Shown here: positions 50,958-58,814 of the stretch, one piece after another
How the letters are laid out: each line of letters opens with the position of its first letter
Position numbering within the stretch: position 1 is the first letter of the stretch
NCBI GenBank assembly: GCA_964389305.1
Contig: CAYMEK010000013.1
Coordinates: 11,779-75,778, forward strand
Reading direction: 5' to 3'
DNA: 64,000 bases
From: CAYMEK01 sp964389305
Lineage (GTDB): Bacteria > Spirochaetota > Spirochaetia > SZUA-6 > DRHE01
Notes under the pieces: model-generated
Databases searched by the model: none
What the model was told of the DNA's origin: nothing
Seen by the model: the letters and a program-made list of their open reading frames with translations, nothing else
Translations under genes and position numbers: made by a program

Positions 50958-52751
50958 TCAGTCCGAAGAGCCGCCGGCTTCGACGTACACCATGTCTCTT
51001 GGAGCCGGAAGCTGCCCGGATGAGCCGGTCGACGTGCAGGTGGCCGTTATTTTCCCGCCTCGGATCTCGAGCACCCTTCCCTCACCGATGGTGAGCTCCT
51101 TTTCCAGATCGGAGATGCGGCGGACCTGAACGAGGGAATCCACCGAGACATCGACATCGACCATTGCCTCGATCACGATCTTGCCTGCCGAGACGGAAGA
51201 AACAATACCCAGAAATACGTAGGGAGCAGTCAGTCCCCGCGAAGAGCCGCCGCCGGCCATCAGAATCTGAATCTCGCGCGTCACCGCCCGGTATAGCGGA
51301 TCCTGACGGGCCATGGCCAGCAGACTTCGTTCCACCTCGGCACGGTTTTCGGAGCTGCTGGAAAGATAGTTGAGAAAAGTCATGATATCCCGCAGTGCGT
51401 CATCTCTGCCTTGTCTGAAAGCTCCGCTCTCCGCGTTGCTCAGGGATCGGGACAGCCTGCCTGTCTCCGACTGCAGTGTCTTCACCTGGGCGCTCAACTC
51501 GCTCACCCGGGCCCGGCTTTCCCGTAGCTGCTCGGTCAGGCCGGCGATCTGAGCCTCGCTTTCACGCAAATGAAGATTCAACTCTTCGTCTGCAGAAGAC
51601 CGCTGTTCGCCCAGGCGTAGCTGCTCCTGCAGCGCTTGAATTTCACGCTCCTTTTCCCTGAGCCTGCCTTCCAGCTCGGCCGCTGCGCTCTCCCGGCTCT
51701 CCGAACCTTCCTCTTCTCCGAGACCGGCAATTCCCGGCTCGGCCTCTTCCGTATGCGTGCGGACGAAATCCTTCAGGGCGGCTACAAGGAACGCATCCGT
51801 CTCTTTAACCCTCGCTGGGGCCTTTTCGAACAGGGTCCCCAGGCTGTCCAGGGCGGCCAGTGCCGCCGCGTAGTTCTCCGACTCCAGGTTTTCGGCAACA
51901 TTCCGGTACAAGGCCTGGACCTGGTCCTCGAAGAGGCTTTCCTCCCTCAAGCGAGCGTTCAGATCCTGAAGACGCTGCTCGGCCGTAGAGGTCCCGCTCT
52001 CCTGGACTGGCCCCTCCTGGGCGAACGCTTCCTCCGGCGCTGCCGCCAGTAGCTGCCTTTCGCTCCTGGCCCGCTCGAGAGCCTGTTCGGCGTTCTGCCT
52101 GGACTGTAGAAGCTGCTGTTCCTTCTCCTGAAGCCGGGCGTCCAGCTGGCCGCGGTAGTGCTCGACCTCCTTGCGCAACGAAGTCTCCTGCCGGCTTTCC
52201 ATCTCCCGCAGCCTGTCGTCGATCTCGGCGCCTGAGATCCCCAGCGCCGTCAAGCGCTCTTTTTCAGCCTCCAGCTCGGATTCCATATTCCTGCGCAGCT
52301 CCTGCTCTGCCGCCGCCAGATTCGCTTCGAAGTCTGTCTGGAGATCCCGCCTCTCCCGATCCATCTCCTGCAGCCGCATCTGAATGGAGGTGATCTCTTC
52401 TTCCTTGGCCTGCAACTTGCTCGCTGATTCCTGTTTGAGGGCCTGGATCAGCTCGCTCTCGGTGGACAGGTACGCATTCCGCCTGAGGGTTATATCTTCC
52501 CTGCGCAGCTCGAAGTGCCGGAACAGCAGGAAGACGCCGAGCGCGATCAGCACCAGGGCGGCTAGGTTTATCGCAATCGGGAACAGCACGCCTCGCCTGT
52601 CTGCCCGGATCGAGAAAACGTCGGCGGCTTCCGGATTCCTGCCGGCGGCAATCACGCCGTCTATCTGGCGGAGGATCTGCTCCCGCTCTTCCGGGGAGAT
52701 ATCCTTGTCTTCCAGTGACTGTAAAGGATCTTCCCGTGGTTGATTGTCCAT
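50958..52751 (-). CDS. Single-TM coiled-coil envelope protein
   Basis: Protein of 597 residues from the ATG at 52751. A cytoplasmic N-terminus of about 50 residues is followed by one TM helix (about 54-76, LFPIAINLAALVLIALGVFLLF). Long Glu/Arg/Gln-rich coiled coils run from about 90 to 480 with heptads (LQAKEEEITSIQMRLQEMDRERRDLQ). A compact C-terminal domain (about 510-590) rich in beta strands follows (APYVFLGIVSSVSAGKIVIEAMVDVDVSVDSLVQV). It looks like a structural or scaffolding protein spanning the periplasm. A TATAAT at 52769-52764 (reverse) is 12 bases upstream, with no Shine-Dalgarno. Confidence 0.7.
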   Translation of the reverse strand: MDNQPREDPLQSLEDKDISPEEREQILRQIDGVIAAGRNPEAADVFSIRADRRGVLFPIAINLAALVLIALGVFLLFRHFELRREDITLRRNAYLSTESELIQALKQESASKLQAKEEEITSIQMRLQEMDRERRDLQTDFEANLAAAEQELRRNMESELEAEKERLTALGISGAEIDDRLREMESRQETSLRKEVEHYRGQLDARLQEKEQQLLQSRQNAEQALERARSERQLLAAAPEEAFAQEGPVQESGTSTAEQRLQDLNARLREESLFEDQVQALYRNVAENLESENYAAALAALDSLGTLFEKAPARVKETDAFLVAALKDFVRTHTEEAEPGIAGLGEEEGSESRESAAAELEGRLREKEREIQALQEQLRLGEQRSSADEELNLHLRESEAQIAGLTEQLRESRARVSELSAQVKTLQSETGRLSRSLSNAESGAFRQGRDDALRDIMTFLNYLSSSSENRAEVERSLLAMARQDPLYRAVTREIQILMAGGGSSRGLTAPYVFLGIVSSVSAGKIVIEAMVDVDVSVDSLVQVRRISDLEKELTIGEGRVLEIRGGKITATCTSTGSSGQLPAPRDMVYVEAGGSSD

Positions 52752-52763
52752 CGATTGCTGCCG

Positions 52764-52769
52764 ATTATA
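52764..52769 (-). promoter_or_regulatory. -10 box for coiled-coil/PrsW/DUF4105 operon
   Basis: Perfect TATAAT on the reverse strand, 12 bases from the ATG at 52751. The -35 is not convincing. The short distance and the missing Shine-Dalgarno suggest a near-leaderless message. Confidence 0.4.
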
Positions 52770-52852
52770 CAAAGTATAGCCGATATGAGCCAGAGGGCCG
52801 ATAGACACATTCCCGGCCGTGTGCCAAACTCCCTAGAATCCCTGCCTGCGGG

Positions 52853-54520
52853 GTGCCCGAATTGACCGTACGGCTGAAAATCCTTCTAATTGTACTGCCC
52901 CTTTTGATCGCCGCCCTGGTACTCAGCACCATTGCCTCTTCCCTGTCGGCGCGAAACGGGATTACCCGTGTGGCCGTGGAGCTGCTGGCTTTCAAGGCCC
53001 AGGATATGAGCAGCTACCTGGAAAGCCAGTGGAACCTGTTGGTAGACAATGGACTGAGCCAGAGCGCCGACTACATTGCCGCGGCTCAGCGTGCCGCCCT
53101 CTCCTACGCCCAAAGCCTGGTCTCCAGTGACACGGAGCTGATATTCGCCCTCGATGAGGAAGGCCGCCCGGCTATGCAGACCGGTGAGCTCGACCTGAGT
53201 GAGCAGGAACGCTCCACTTTGAACCGGCTTCGCCGGGAGAGAAGTCAGGGTTGGATCGAGATTACTGTAGGCGGAACCCAACGGGTGGGACATACCTTCA
53301 TCTTCGAGCCGTTCGACTGGTATGTCCTGGTCACCGAGGAACGGAAAACCTTCTTCCATGAGGTTAGCGAAATAACGACCCAGAACGCAGTCATTCTGGC
53401 CGCCGCCTGCGCCTTGTCCGTGGTTTTCCTGCTGTTATTTTCCGGATACCTGACCCGTCCCATCACTAGAATGGTAGGAGCCATGCAGGATATCATCCGG
53501 CATCACGATCTTTCCGAACGGGTCAGAGTGGAATATAAGGACGAAATCGGCACCCTGGCCCACACCTTCAACATCACCATCTCCGAATTGGAGAAAGCAT
53601 ACAACCAGATCAAGAATTTCGCCTTCAAAGCGGTCCTGGCCAAAAAACGGGAACAGGAAATCCGCAACATCTTCCAGAAGTACGTGCCGAAGGACGTGAT
53701 CGATCGCTTTTTCAAGCATCCGGAATCGCTCTTGATCGGGGAGGATCGCGTTTTAGCGATCCTGTTCTCCGATATCCGGGGATTCACCAGCATCTCCGAG
53801 AGTATGAGACCGGACGAAATGGTACAGTCTTTAAACCGCTACTTTTCCCTGATGGTGGACACCATCATGAAGCGTGATGGCATCGTAGACAAGTACATCG
53901 GAGACGCGATCATGGCCTTCTTCGGAGCACCCGTCCAGCATACCGATGACGCCCTGCAGGCGGTGATGACGGCCCTCGAGATGCAGGAAGCTCTGATCGT
54001 GTTCAACCGGGAACAGCAGCAAATCGGAAAGCCCCAGTTTCGGGTCGGTATCGGCATCAACTACGGCGTGGTGACCGTAGGCAATATCGGCTCGGAGAAA
54101 AAGATGGACTACACGGTGATCGGCGATATGGTAAACCTGGCCTCGCGCCTGGAAAGCCTGACTAAGATCTACAAGCAGGATCTCATATTCTCAGAGAGCG
54201 TGTACCGGGAAGTTCGCAGCGCCCTTCCCTGCCGGTTGGTTGACAAGGTAATCGTTCTGGGCAAGAGTCAGCACCAGAGGATTTTTACGGCCAAGAGAAC
54301 GCTGGACGAGCAGGAGAAACTGGCTTGGCGGTATCACCACGAGGGACTGAAACGTTACTATAAAACGGATTTCAAGAAGGCGGCCGATTACTTCCGTCAG
54401 GCCCACCGGCTCATTCCCGGCGATGTCCTTTCCGCCATGTATTTCGACCGCTGCAAGTCCTACCAGAAGAGCCCGCCGCCCCCGGATTGGGAGGGCGTTC
54501 ACGTCCTGACCGAGAAATAG
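52853..54520 (+). CDS. Class III adenylate/guanylate cyclase with HAMP and TPR-like tail
   Basis: Membrane cyclase of 555 residues. TM1 is at about 8-28; an extracytoplasmic sensor at about 30-175; TM2 at about 178-199; HAMP at about 200-255; the cyclase at about 295-480. Metal aspartates are D307 (LFSDIRGFTS) and D351 (YIGDAIMAFFG), and GEKKMDYTVIGDMVNLASRLE carries purine and ribose contacts. The tail (about 500-555, YHHEGLKRYYKTDFKKAADYFRQA) is a TPR-like helix pair followed by PPPPDWEG, a form I associate with spirochaete cyclases. The start is GTG. The lysine in EKKMDY points to ATP. Confidence 0.88.
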   Translation: MPELTVRLKILLIVLPLLIAALVLSTIASSLSARNGITRVAVELLAFKAQDMSSYLESQWNLLVDNGLSQSADYIAAAQRAALSYAQSLVSSDTELIFALDEEGRPAMQTGELDLSEQERSTLNRLRRERSQGWIEITVGGTQRVGHTFIFEPFDWYVLVTEERKTFFHEVSEITTQNAVILAAACALSVVFLLLFSGYLTRPITRMVGAMQDIIRHHDLSERVRVEYKDEIGTLAHTFNITISELEKAYNQIKNFAFKAVLAKKREQEIRNIFQKYVPKDVIDRFFKHPESLLIGEDRVLAILFSDIRGFTSISESMRPDEMVQSLNRYFSLMVDTIMKRDGIVDKYIGDAIMAFFGAPVQHTDDALQAVMTALEMQEALIVFNREQQQIGKPQFRVGIGINYGVVTVGNIGSEKKMDYTVIGDMVNLASRLESLTKIYKQDLIFSESVYREVRSALPCRLVDKVIVLGKSQHQRIFTAKRTLDEQEKLAWRYHHEGLKRYYKTDFKKAADYFRQAHRLIPGDVLSAMYFDRCKSYQKSPPPPDWEGVHVLTEK

Positions 54521-54538
54521 GTCGAAGTCGGGAACCGT

Positions 54539-55171
54539 TCACTCGGGGCTCCAGCCGGCCAGTACGGCAACCGTCACCCCCGAGCTGACCACCCCCACAG
54601 CCGCACTGATCAGACTGATGATGGCGAAAGCCTTAAAGTAGGTCCGATGCCGGACTGCCTCCTCGACCGTCTCGGCCTCGAAGTAAAGCTGATCCTGCCG
54701 CTCCCCCAGGCCCCAAAAAGTGAAGGCCAGGGTAAAGGAGGTCAGGCTGGTTGCCAACGAGGTTTTCAACAACTTGGCGCGTAAGCGGCTGGCTTCCTGG
54801 TTCCGCCTATCCTGGCGGCTGGCCAGAACAATCTGCTCGGCCCGCTCATCCTGCTGGCGGCTTCGCTGTTGAGCCCGCACCTGCTCCCGGGCGAGCAACA
54901 GGAGCAGGCTGCTGCGATCGATGAGGTCCCCGTACAGTGACCTGCGGATCTCTTCATCCAGAGAGCTCAACAACTCAAGATCTTCGGTGGTGAGGACGCC
55001 TTCGGCCTGCAGCAGTTTGCCGGCGACTTCCTTCCCGGCTTCTTCCAGGCGGGAAGACAGCTCCGTGTAATAGCTGTCTCCCGTCCGGCCTCCAGTCCCC
55101 TCCTCTTCCGCATAACCGGTGAAAGGGAAAAGCACCAGGAATACAAGGATAATCGGCGACTTTCCGAGCAC
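54539..55171 (-). CDS. Exported protein with two C-terminal TM segments
   Basis: Protein of 210 residues from GTG 55171, which lies four bases after the upstream stop and behind GGAGGGAG. A signal peptide (LGKSPIILVFLVLFPFTGYAEE) opens it, a helical Glu/Arg/Gln-rich coiled coil follows (about 25-130), then hydrophobic segments at about 135-155 and 180-205. No domain is recognised. It is the last gene of an operon with the PEGA/TPR protein and the TIG-like lipoprotein. An envelope role is probable. Confidence 0.6.
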   Translation of the reverse strand: MLGKSPIILVFLVLFPFTGYAEEEGTGGRTGDSYYTELSSRLEEAGKEVAGKLLQAEGVLTTEDLELLSSLDEEIRRSLYGDLIDRSSLLLLLAREQVRAQQRSRQQDERAEQIVLASRQDRRNQEASRLRAKLLKTSLATSLTSFTLAFTFWGLGERQDQLYFEAETVEEAVRHRTYFKAFAIISLISAAVGVVSSGVTVAVLAGWSPE

Positions 55172-55175
55172 GGCC

Positions 55176-56528
55176 CTACTCTCCCTCCCGGATGGAACCC
55201 AGCAGGTCCCGTACTTCGACAGCCAGCTCCTCGCCGACAGCATTCAGGTCGATCTGTTCCAGGAGCTGCTCTGCCTCTGCATCCCTTTGAGCCCGATGAA
55301 GGTAGAATGCCGTTCGGTAGCGGTAGAGGTCCAGGCTGTCCGATGCTGGGTACGTGGAAACCAGGGCTTCGTAGGCCTGGATCACCCTGTCCAGGACTGC
55401 CGGATCTTCAGAATACCAGCTCTCCAGGATCTCGGCTTGAAGCAAGTCGATTTCCTCCCGCCCGTACAATGGATCGGCAAACACCATGGCGCGAAGATGC
55501 GCGATGCTTTCCTGGTAGTTCTTCTGACGCACCAGAATATCGGCCAGACTTCTCTGGGCCTTGTCGTACAGGTCGGGCAGCGGATAGCGCTCGGTTATGA
55601 GGTTGAACTCCAAGGCGGCGAGGGAATCCTCTCCCATCAGGAAGTGAATACGCGCCGTCTTGAACAGCGCGTAGGGATACAGAGTGGAATCCCGATAGCC
55701 TTCCAGCACCCTGGTATACAGGCGCAGAGCTTCTTCCAACTGCCCCAAGGTGAGCAGATTCTCAGCCCGCTCGTAGTAGTCCTTGGCCGAGTGCAGGGCC
55801 TGCTGGCTCGTAACTGTGCGGTAGGCGAAGGCCTTTCTGGCTTTCTGCCTGCGTATGTGCAGGGCGATGTCAAAGCCGACCAGGGTGAGAGAGACGCCGT
55901 AGGCCGTCAGGGTGGCGGGAGACAGAGAGAAATCGGAGCCGATGCGTACGGCCGCCCGCTTGGGATAGAAGATGTCGTGCAGCGTCAGAACCGTGCTGAA
56001 GGCGATGGAAAGAGGCGCAGCCAGGTTCAGTCCTTTTATCCATCCGTCCTGCGGAAAAACCGGGTCGATATTCAGCATCTCATTCTGACGATGGAACGAG
56101 TAGATGCCCTGAGGAAGTTCAATAAGGTCCTCCTCCGCCTCTTCCTCCGTCTCCCCGATCTTCACCCGCTCCTCCTCCGGAAAAGCCGGGCTGAAGTACT
56201 GCCCCGCCAGATCAACGACCAGCGATTCGATCTGCCCGGGGCTCAGCTCTACCTCCAGCCGCTCGGGTGCATATCCCTCCTTCCTGACCTCTACCCCGTG
56301 CTTACCCGCCTCCACATCCCTCAGCAGGAGCGGCGTCTGCTGTTCGAGCGGCACTCCGTCCAGCAGCACGTCCGCGTTGATGGGCCGCGAGGAGAGGAAG
56401 AGGATGCTGAAATCAACTCCTTCAGTAAAGATAGGTAGAGCACTGAAAAGTAACAGCATTGATGTATAGACGATAACAAGTGAGTTGATTCCGAACATTC
56501 TTCTTAGGTGGATGTTTTCCTTATTCAA
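55176..56528 (-). CDS. PEGA-domain and TPR-repeat envelope protein
   Basis: Exported protein of 450 residues. A hydrophobic signal/anchor is at about 15-35. A PEGA-like domain (about 40-110) has the strand-turn pattern INADVLLDGVPLEQQTPLLLRDVEAGKHGVEVRKEGYAPERLEVEL. Two possible TM segments (about 165-220) precede TPR-like helices from about 240 to 440 (ALHSAKDYYERAENLLTLGQLEEALRLYTRVLEGY; repeated F/Y-x-A-x3-F). PEGA domains bind surface layers or glycans. It overlaps the upstream lipoprotein by 8 bases. In spirochaetes such genes are common; the function is unknown. Confidence 0.72.
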   Translation of the reverse strand: MNKENIHLRRMFGINSLVIVYTSMLLLFSALPIFTEGVDFSILFLSSRPINADVLLDGVPLEQQTPLLLRDVEAGKHGVEVRKEGYAPERLEVELSPGQIESLVVDLAGQYFSPAFPEEERVKIGETEEEAEEDLIELPQGIYSFHRQNEMLNIDPVFPQDGWIKGLNLAAPLSIAFSTVLTLHDIFYPKRAAVRIGSDFSLSPATLTAYGVSLTLVGFDIALHIRRQKARKAFAYRTVTSQQALHSAKDYYERAENLLTLGQLEEALRLYTRVLEGYRDSTLYPYALFKTARIHFLMGEDSLAALEFNLITERYPLPDLYDKAQRSLADILVRQKNYQESIAHLRAMVFADPLYGREEIDLLQAEILESWYSEDPAVLDRVIQAYEALVSTYPASDSLDLYRYRTAFYLHRAQRDAEAEQLLEQIDLNAVGEELAVEVRDLLGSIREGE

Positions 56529-57510
56529 TATAGAAAGGATACGTCACAGAGATAGGACCTGGATCATTACTTTTCACTTCTATTGTACCCGATTTATCTG
56601 GATTAGGATCAATCGTGCCGTATTTAGTCGAATCCATATCAACAAAGAATTCGATCTGTGTTGGAGTTACATTTGCATCGAATCTCACCTCTGCCATCGT
56701 ACCATCTGCATCAAATAGATTCACATCAGTATTCTTAGTATTAGATACATTATCGAATCCAAAGCCTGTAATAGCAATAACAACTTGGCCTTTTACTGCA
56801 GATGGAGGATCAACCTCTGTGATTTTCATAAAATGATAAGGCTGTGAAAAAATTTCACTGTTGTGCAATGAATCCATGGCGACAAGATTTAGATATTTAG
56901 TTTCAGCGTTGTCGTCAATTTCTATAGGGTCCCCGTTATAAGGCTCCCCGTTGATAATGGGATCTAATGTTCCGGAAAGGTCTATTGTGTAATACACCTT
57001 TACAGGACTTCCTTTGGGATCCGTCCACTCGTCATGGTCAATACTTACAAGTTGTTTACCTGCATATCTTTGTGTGTTAGGAAGTAAAGGAATCGGAGGA
57101 TCTGGAGGAAACTCATCAATATAAAATTCAAACGCTTTATCCAAGAAAGACAGGTCAACATACTCTCTGGAGGATTTTTCGGCCTGAACTATTAATTGAA
57201 ACTCATAGACTCCATCCGGTGATTCGGTCAGATCTTTCTGATACGTGTGCCATTCTCCGGCCTTGAGAGGTTCCGTTTGACCGGAATCCAGAATCGCTCC
57301 TGTAAGCTCGCTGAGCATAAATCTGCAACGATGATATGTCTCTTCGGCATTGAATCTATATGATACTGAAATGATAGTACCGGTCGGATAAATCTTAGTT
57401 CCTTTAAACTCTAGGGAATAATCAGGGATGTCAACATTGAGCTTGCAGACGCTTAAAAGTACAGGCAGGCATGAAATGAGGAACAGCTTGAGGACTTTCC
57501 CGCATGACAT
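56521..57510 (-). CDS. Predicted lipoprotein with TIG/IPT-like domain
   Basis: Protein of 329 residues from ATG 57510. The signal is MSCGKVLKLFLIS, with LSVC as a weak lipobox (V at -1 is atypical). Beta-rich immunoglobulin-like segments follow; the C-terminal part (VDPPSAVKGQVVIAITGFGFDNV...NVTPTQIEFFVDMDSTKYG...GTIEVKSNDPGPISVTYPF) is a TIG/IPT fold. The gene is visibly richer in A+T than its operon partners, suggesting recent acquisition or weaker codon selection. It is first in a three-gene operon with 8-base overlap into PEGA/TPR. Confidence 0.65.
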   Translation of the reverse strand: MSCGKVLKLFLISCLPVLLSVCKLNVDIPDYSLEFKGTKIYPTGTIISVSYRFNAEETYHRCRFMLSELTGAILDSGQTEPLKAGEWHTYQKDLTESPDGVYEFQLIVQAEKSSREYVDLSFLDKAFEFYIDEFPPDPPIPLLPNTQRYAGKQLVSIDHDEWTDPKGSPVKVYYTIDLSGTLDPIINGEPYNGDPIEIDDNAETKYLNLVAMDSLHNSEIFSQPYHFMKITEVDPPSAVKGQVVIAITGFGFDNVSNTKNTDVNLFDADGTMAEVRFDANVTPTQIEFFVDMDSTKYGTIDPNPDKSGTIEVKSNDPGPISVTYPFYIE

Positions 57511-57630
57511 AGCACCTACCCCCATGCTTAGAGGATACGAGCGATCCTCCTTTGTGCTCCCCTCCCATGTAGAATTCGCTTACAGATCGAATACTGCTTA
57601 CTCCGGGACTTTTTGTCTACACTCCTGTTA

Positions 57631-57670
57631 GTAGTTTATTGATACTACCATACTTTTACAAATATTTCAA
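57631..57670 (-). promoter_or_regulatory. Promoter and inverted repeat upstream of lipoprotein operon
   Basis: Reverse strand TTGAAA (57670-57665), 17-base spacer, TAGTAT (57647-57642). The inverted repeat GTAGT (57631-57635)/ACTAC (57644-57648), 8 bases apart, covers the -10 and may be an operator. Confidence 0.4.
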
Positions 57671-57784
57671 CTATTTCTTGGGATATCCGGCGGTAAGCAG
57701 CCTGGGAGAATGCCTTTCGAGGGAAAGACCGCAGTCACGCGGCGGGAAGAAACGCGCAGGCCAAGGCAAACCGTCAGGCGAATT

Positions 57785-57833
57785 GTAAAATTCCGGAAAA
57801 TCGTAAATAAACGTAAATAAAATGGTAAAATTT
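57785..57833. repeat. AT-rich repeat block
   Basis: Two exact tandem copies of CGTAAATAAA (57802-57811, 57812-57821) are flanked by GTAAAATT (57785-57792) and GTAAAATTT (57825-57833). Short A-runs recur at about ten-base phase, which would bend DNA. Lies about 275 bases upstream of the lipoprotein start. Confidence 0.6.
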
Positions 57834-57939
57834 CACGATTTCGACAATGCTACGGCAGGCTTCTTTCTGGGCCTGTATACGTGCACCCTGCCCAGGAGAT
57901 GATGTTCAGAGCCTGCTGCGATCGGCTCGTTCAACACGA

Positions 57940-58551
57940 TTAGTAAAAACGAAGGACCAGTCCCGCGCAAAGCCCGAATGAAAAACATCCATAGAACTCA
58001 TCTACATCCATCATATCGATAAAACGGTTGGTAAAATCATAGGCCGTATTGACACTGGATGACAGGGCTAGATGTCTCGAAAAATTGTACTGGTAGAGAG
58101 CAATGAACCCGACACCATGCTGGGCGCCGAAATCAAGATCATCAGCCACGACATCTACATCAGCGCCTAGATAGTTCCACATAAAATGATAGCCGATTCC
58201 CAACATCAAATCGGATTTATTCCCGATATCAAATTTATATGCCAGCCCCAAAAACGATTCCATCATGAAGCGCGGGTCCCACTGATCCTCATCTTCCTTT
58301 TCTCGATCAATCCTGACCGCCATGATTCGACTGTAGCTCAACGATGTGTATAAAAGAAATCGTCCTCCAAAATACGTGGCAAGTTGAAAGCCCATTCCCT
58401 GCAAGCCGAAATCTCTCCTTGTATCTCCTTCCACATGGGCGTCGATAAAAACCAAATTGTACTTCACGCTGGCAGAAATATTGAGCTCTCCCCAGGAAGC
58501 GGTGATTAGGAATAGAAAAAAGATAATCCCGAATAGTGCATTTTTCACCAT
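57940..58551 (-). CDS. Small outer-membrane beta-barrel protein
   Basis: Exported protein of 203 residues. Signal peptide VKNALFGIIFFLFLITASWG. The mature part shows alternating strands with aromatic ends (YNLVFIDAHVEG, FLLYTSLSYSRIMAV, SFLGLAYKFDIG, SDLMLGIGYHFMWNYLGADV, GFIALYQYNFSRHLAL, GLCAGLVLRFY) and ends in an aromatic residue (Y), as expected for BAM-inserted barrels. Probably 8 strands. It is monocistronic with its own promoter at 58588-58616, and A+T-richer than the transporter to its right. The role is unknown. Confidence 0.7.
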   Translation of the reverse strand: MVKNALFGIIFFLFLITASWGELNISASVKYNLVFIDAHVEGDTRRDFGLQGMGFQLATYFGGRFLLYTSLSYSRIMAVRIDREKEDEDQWDPRFMMESFLGLAYKFDIGNKSDLMLGIGYHFMWNYLGADVDVVADDLDFGAQHGVGFIALYQYNFSRHLALSSSVNTAYDFTNRFIDMMDVDEFYGCFSFGLCAGLVLRFY

Positions 58552-58587
58552 TCACCCCTATTCATCGTAGCGGCCGTGTCTTTATCT

Positions 58588-58616
58588 ATTCTGATATACA
58601 GAAGGGTGGTTGTCAA
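58588..58616 (-). promoter_or_regulatory. Promoter for outer-membrane barrel gene
   Basis: Reverse strand TTGACA (58616-58611), 17-base spacer, CAGAAT (58593-58588). A very A+T-rich stretch (58618-58695) lies directly upstream and could act as an UP element. Confidence 0.45.
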
Positions 58617-58740
58617 ATTTTCCTTATTATTTTAATTATATATCGACATATATTTTTATTTAATTTAGATTTATAATGATATAACTTAAATAATGGCCAC
58701 CCGGCAGTGCCGGCAAACCCGCAGCACCCTTTAAAAACGC

Positions 58741-58769
58741 TTGTGTTCTGCCGCTCTGCCCCCTATAAT
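58741..58769 (+). promoter_or_regulatory. Promoter for GPH symporter, start-proximal to a leader ORF
   Basis: TTGTGT (58741-58746), 17-base spacer, TATAAT (58764-58769). The first ATG (58779) is nine bases downstream and opens an 11-codon ORF rather than the transporter. Confidence 0.5.
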
Positions 58770-58778
58770 CCCCAACAT

Positions 58779-58814
58779 ATGGGCGAAAGCGATTCCTCGA
58801 GAGTGTGCCGGTGA
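58779..58814 (+). CDS. Possible 11-residue leader peptide coupled to transporter
   Basis: ATG to TGA encodes MGESDSSRVCR. Its stop overlaps the GTG start of the transporter at 58811 (GTGA). The -10 box lies nine bases before the ATG and no Shine-Dalgarno is present, so it would be read from a leaderless message and hand ribosomes to the transporter. Small size makes chance occurrence possible. Confidence 0.35.
   Translation: MGESDSSRVCR

Larger units (their letters stand above)
57511..57939. other. 429-base gene-free region with AT-rich repeats
   Basis: Holds the promoter of the lipoprotein operon and an AT-rich repeat block (separate entries). Between 57685 and 57780 it is G+C-rich without ORF or terminator. 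No small RNA or tRNA could be recognised. Confidence 0.6.

Noticed and set aside
50031..51023. Forward frame of about 330 residues opposite PrsW
   Set aside because: Low-complexity basic translation typical of antisense to a membrane protein; no Shine-Dalgarno.
55119..56438. Forward frame of about 440 residues opposite the PEGA/TPR gene
   Set aside because: Repeats of hydrophobic-Q patterns mirror the TPR coding strand; no recognisable domain.
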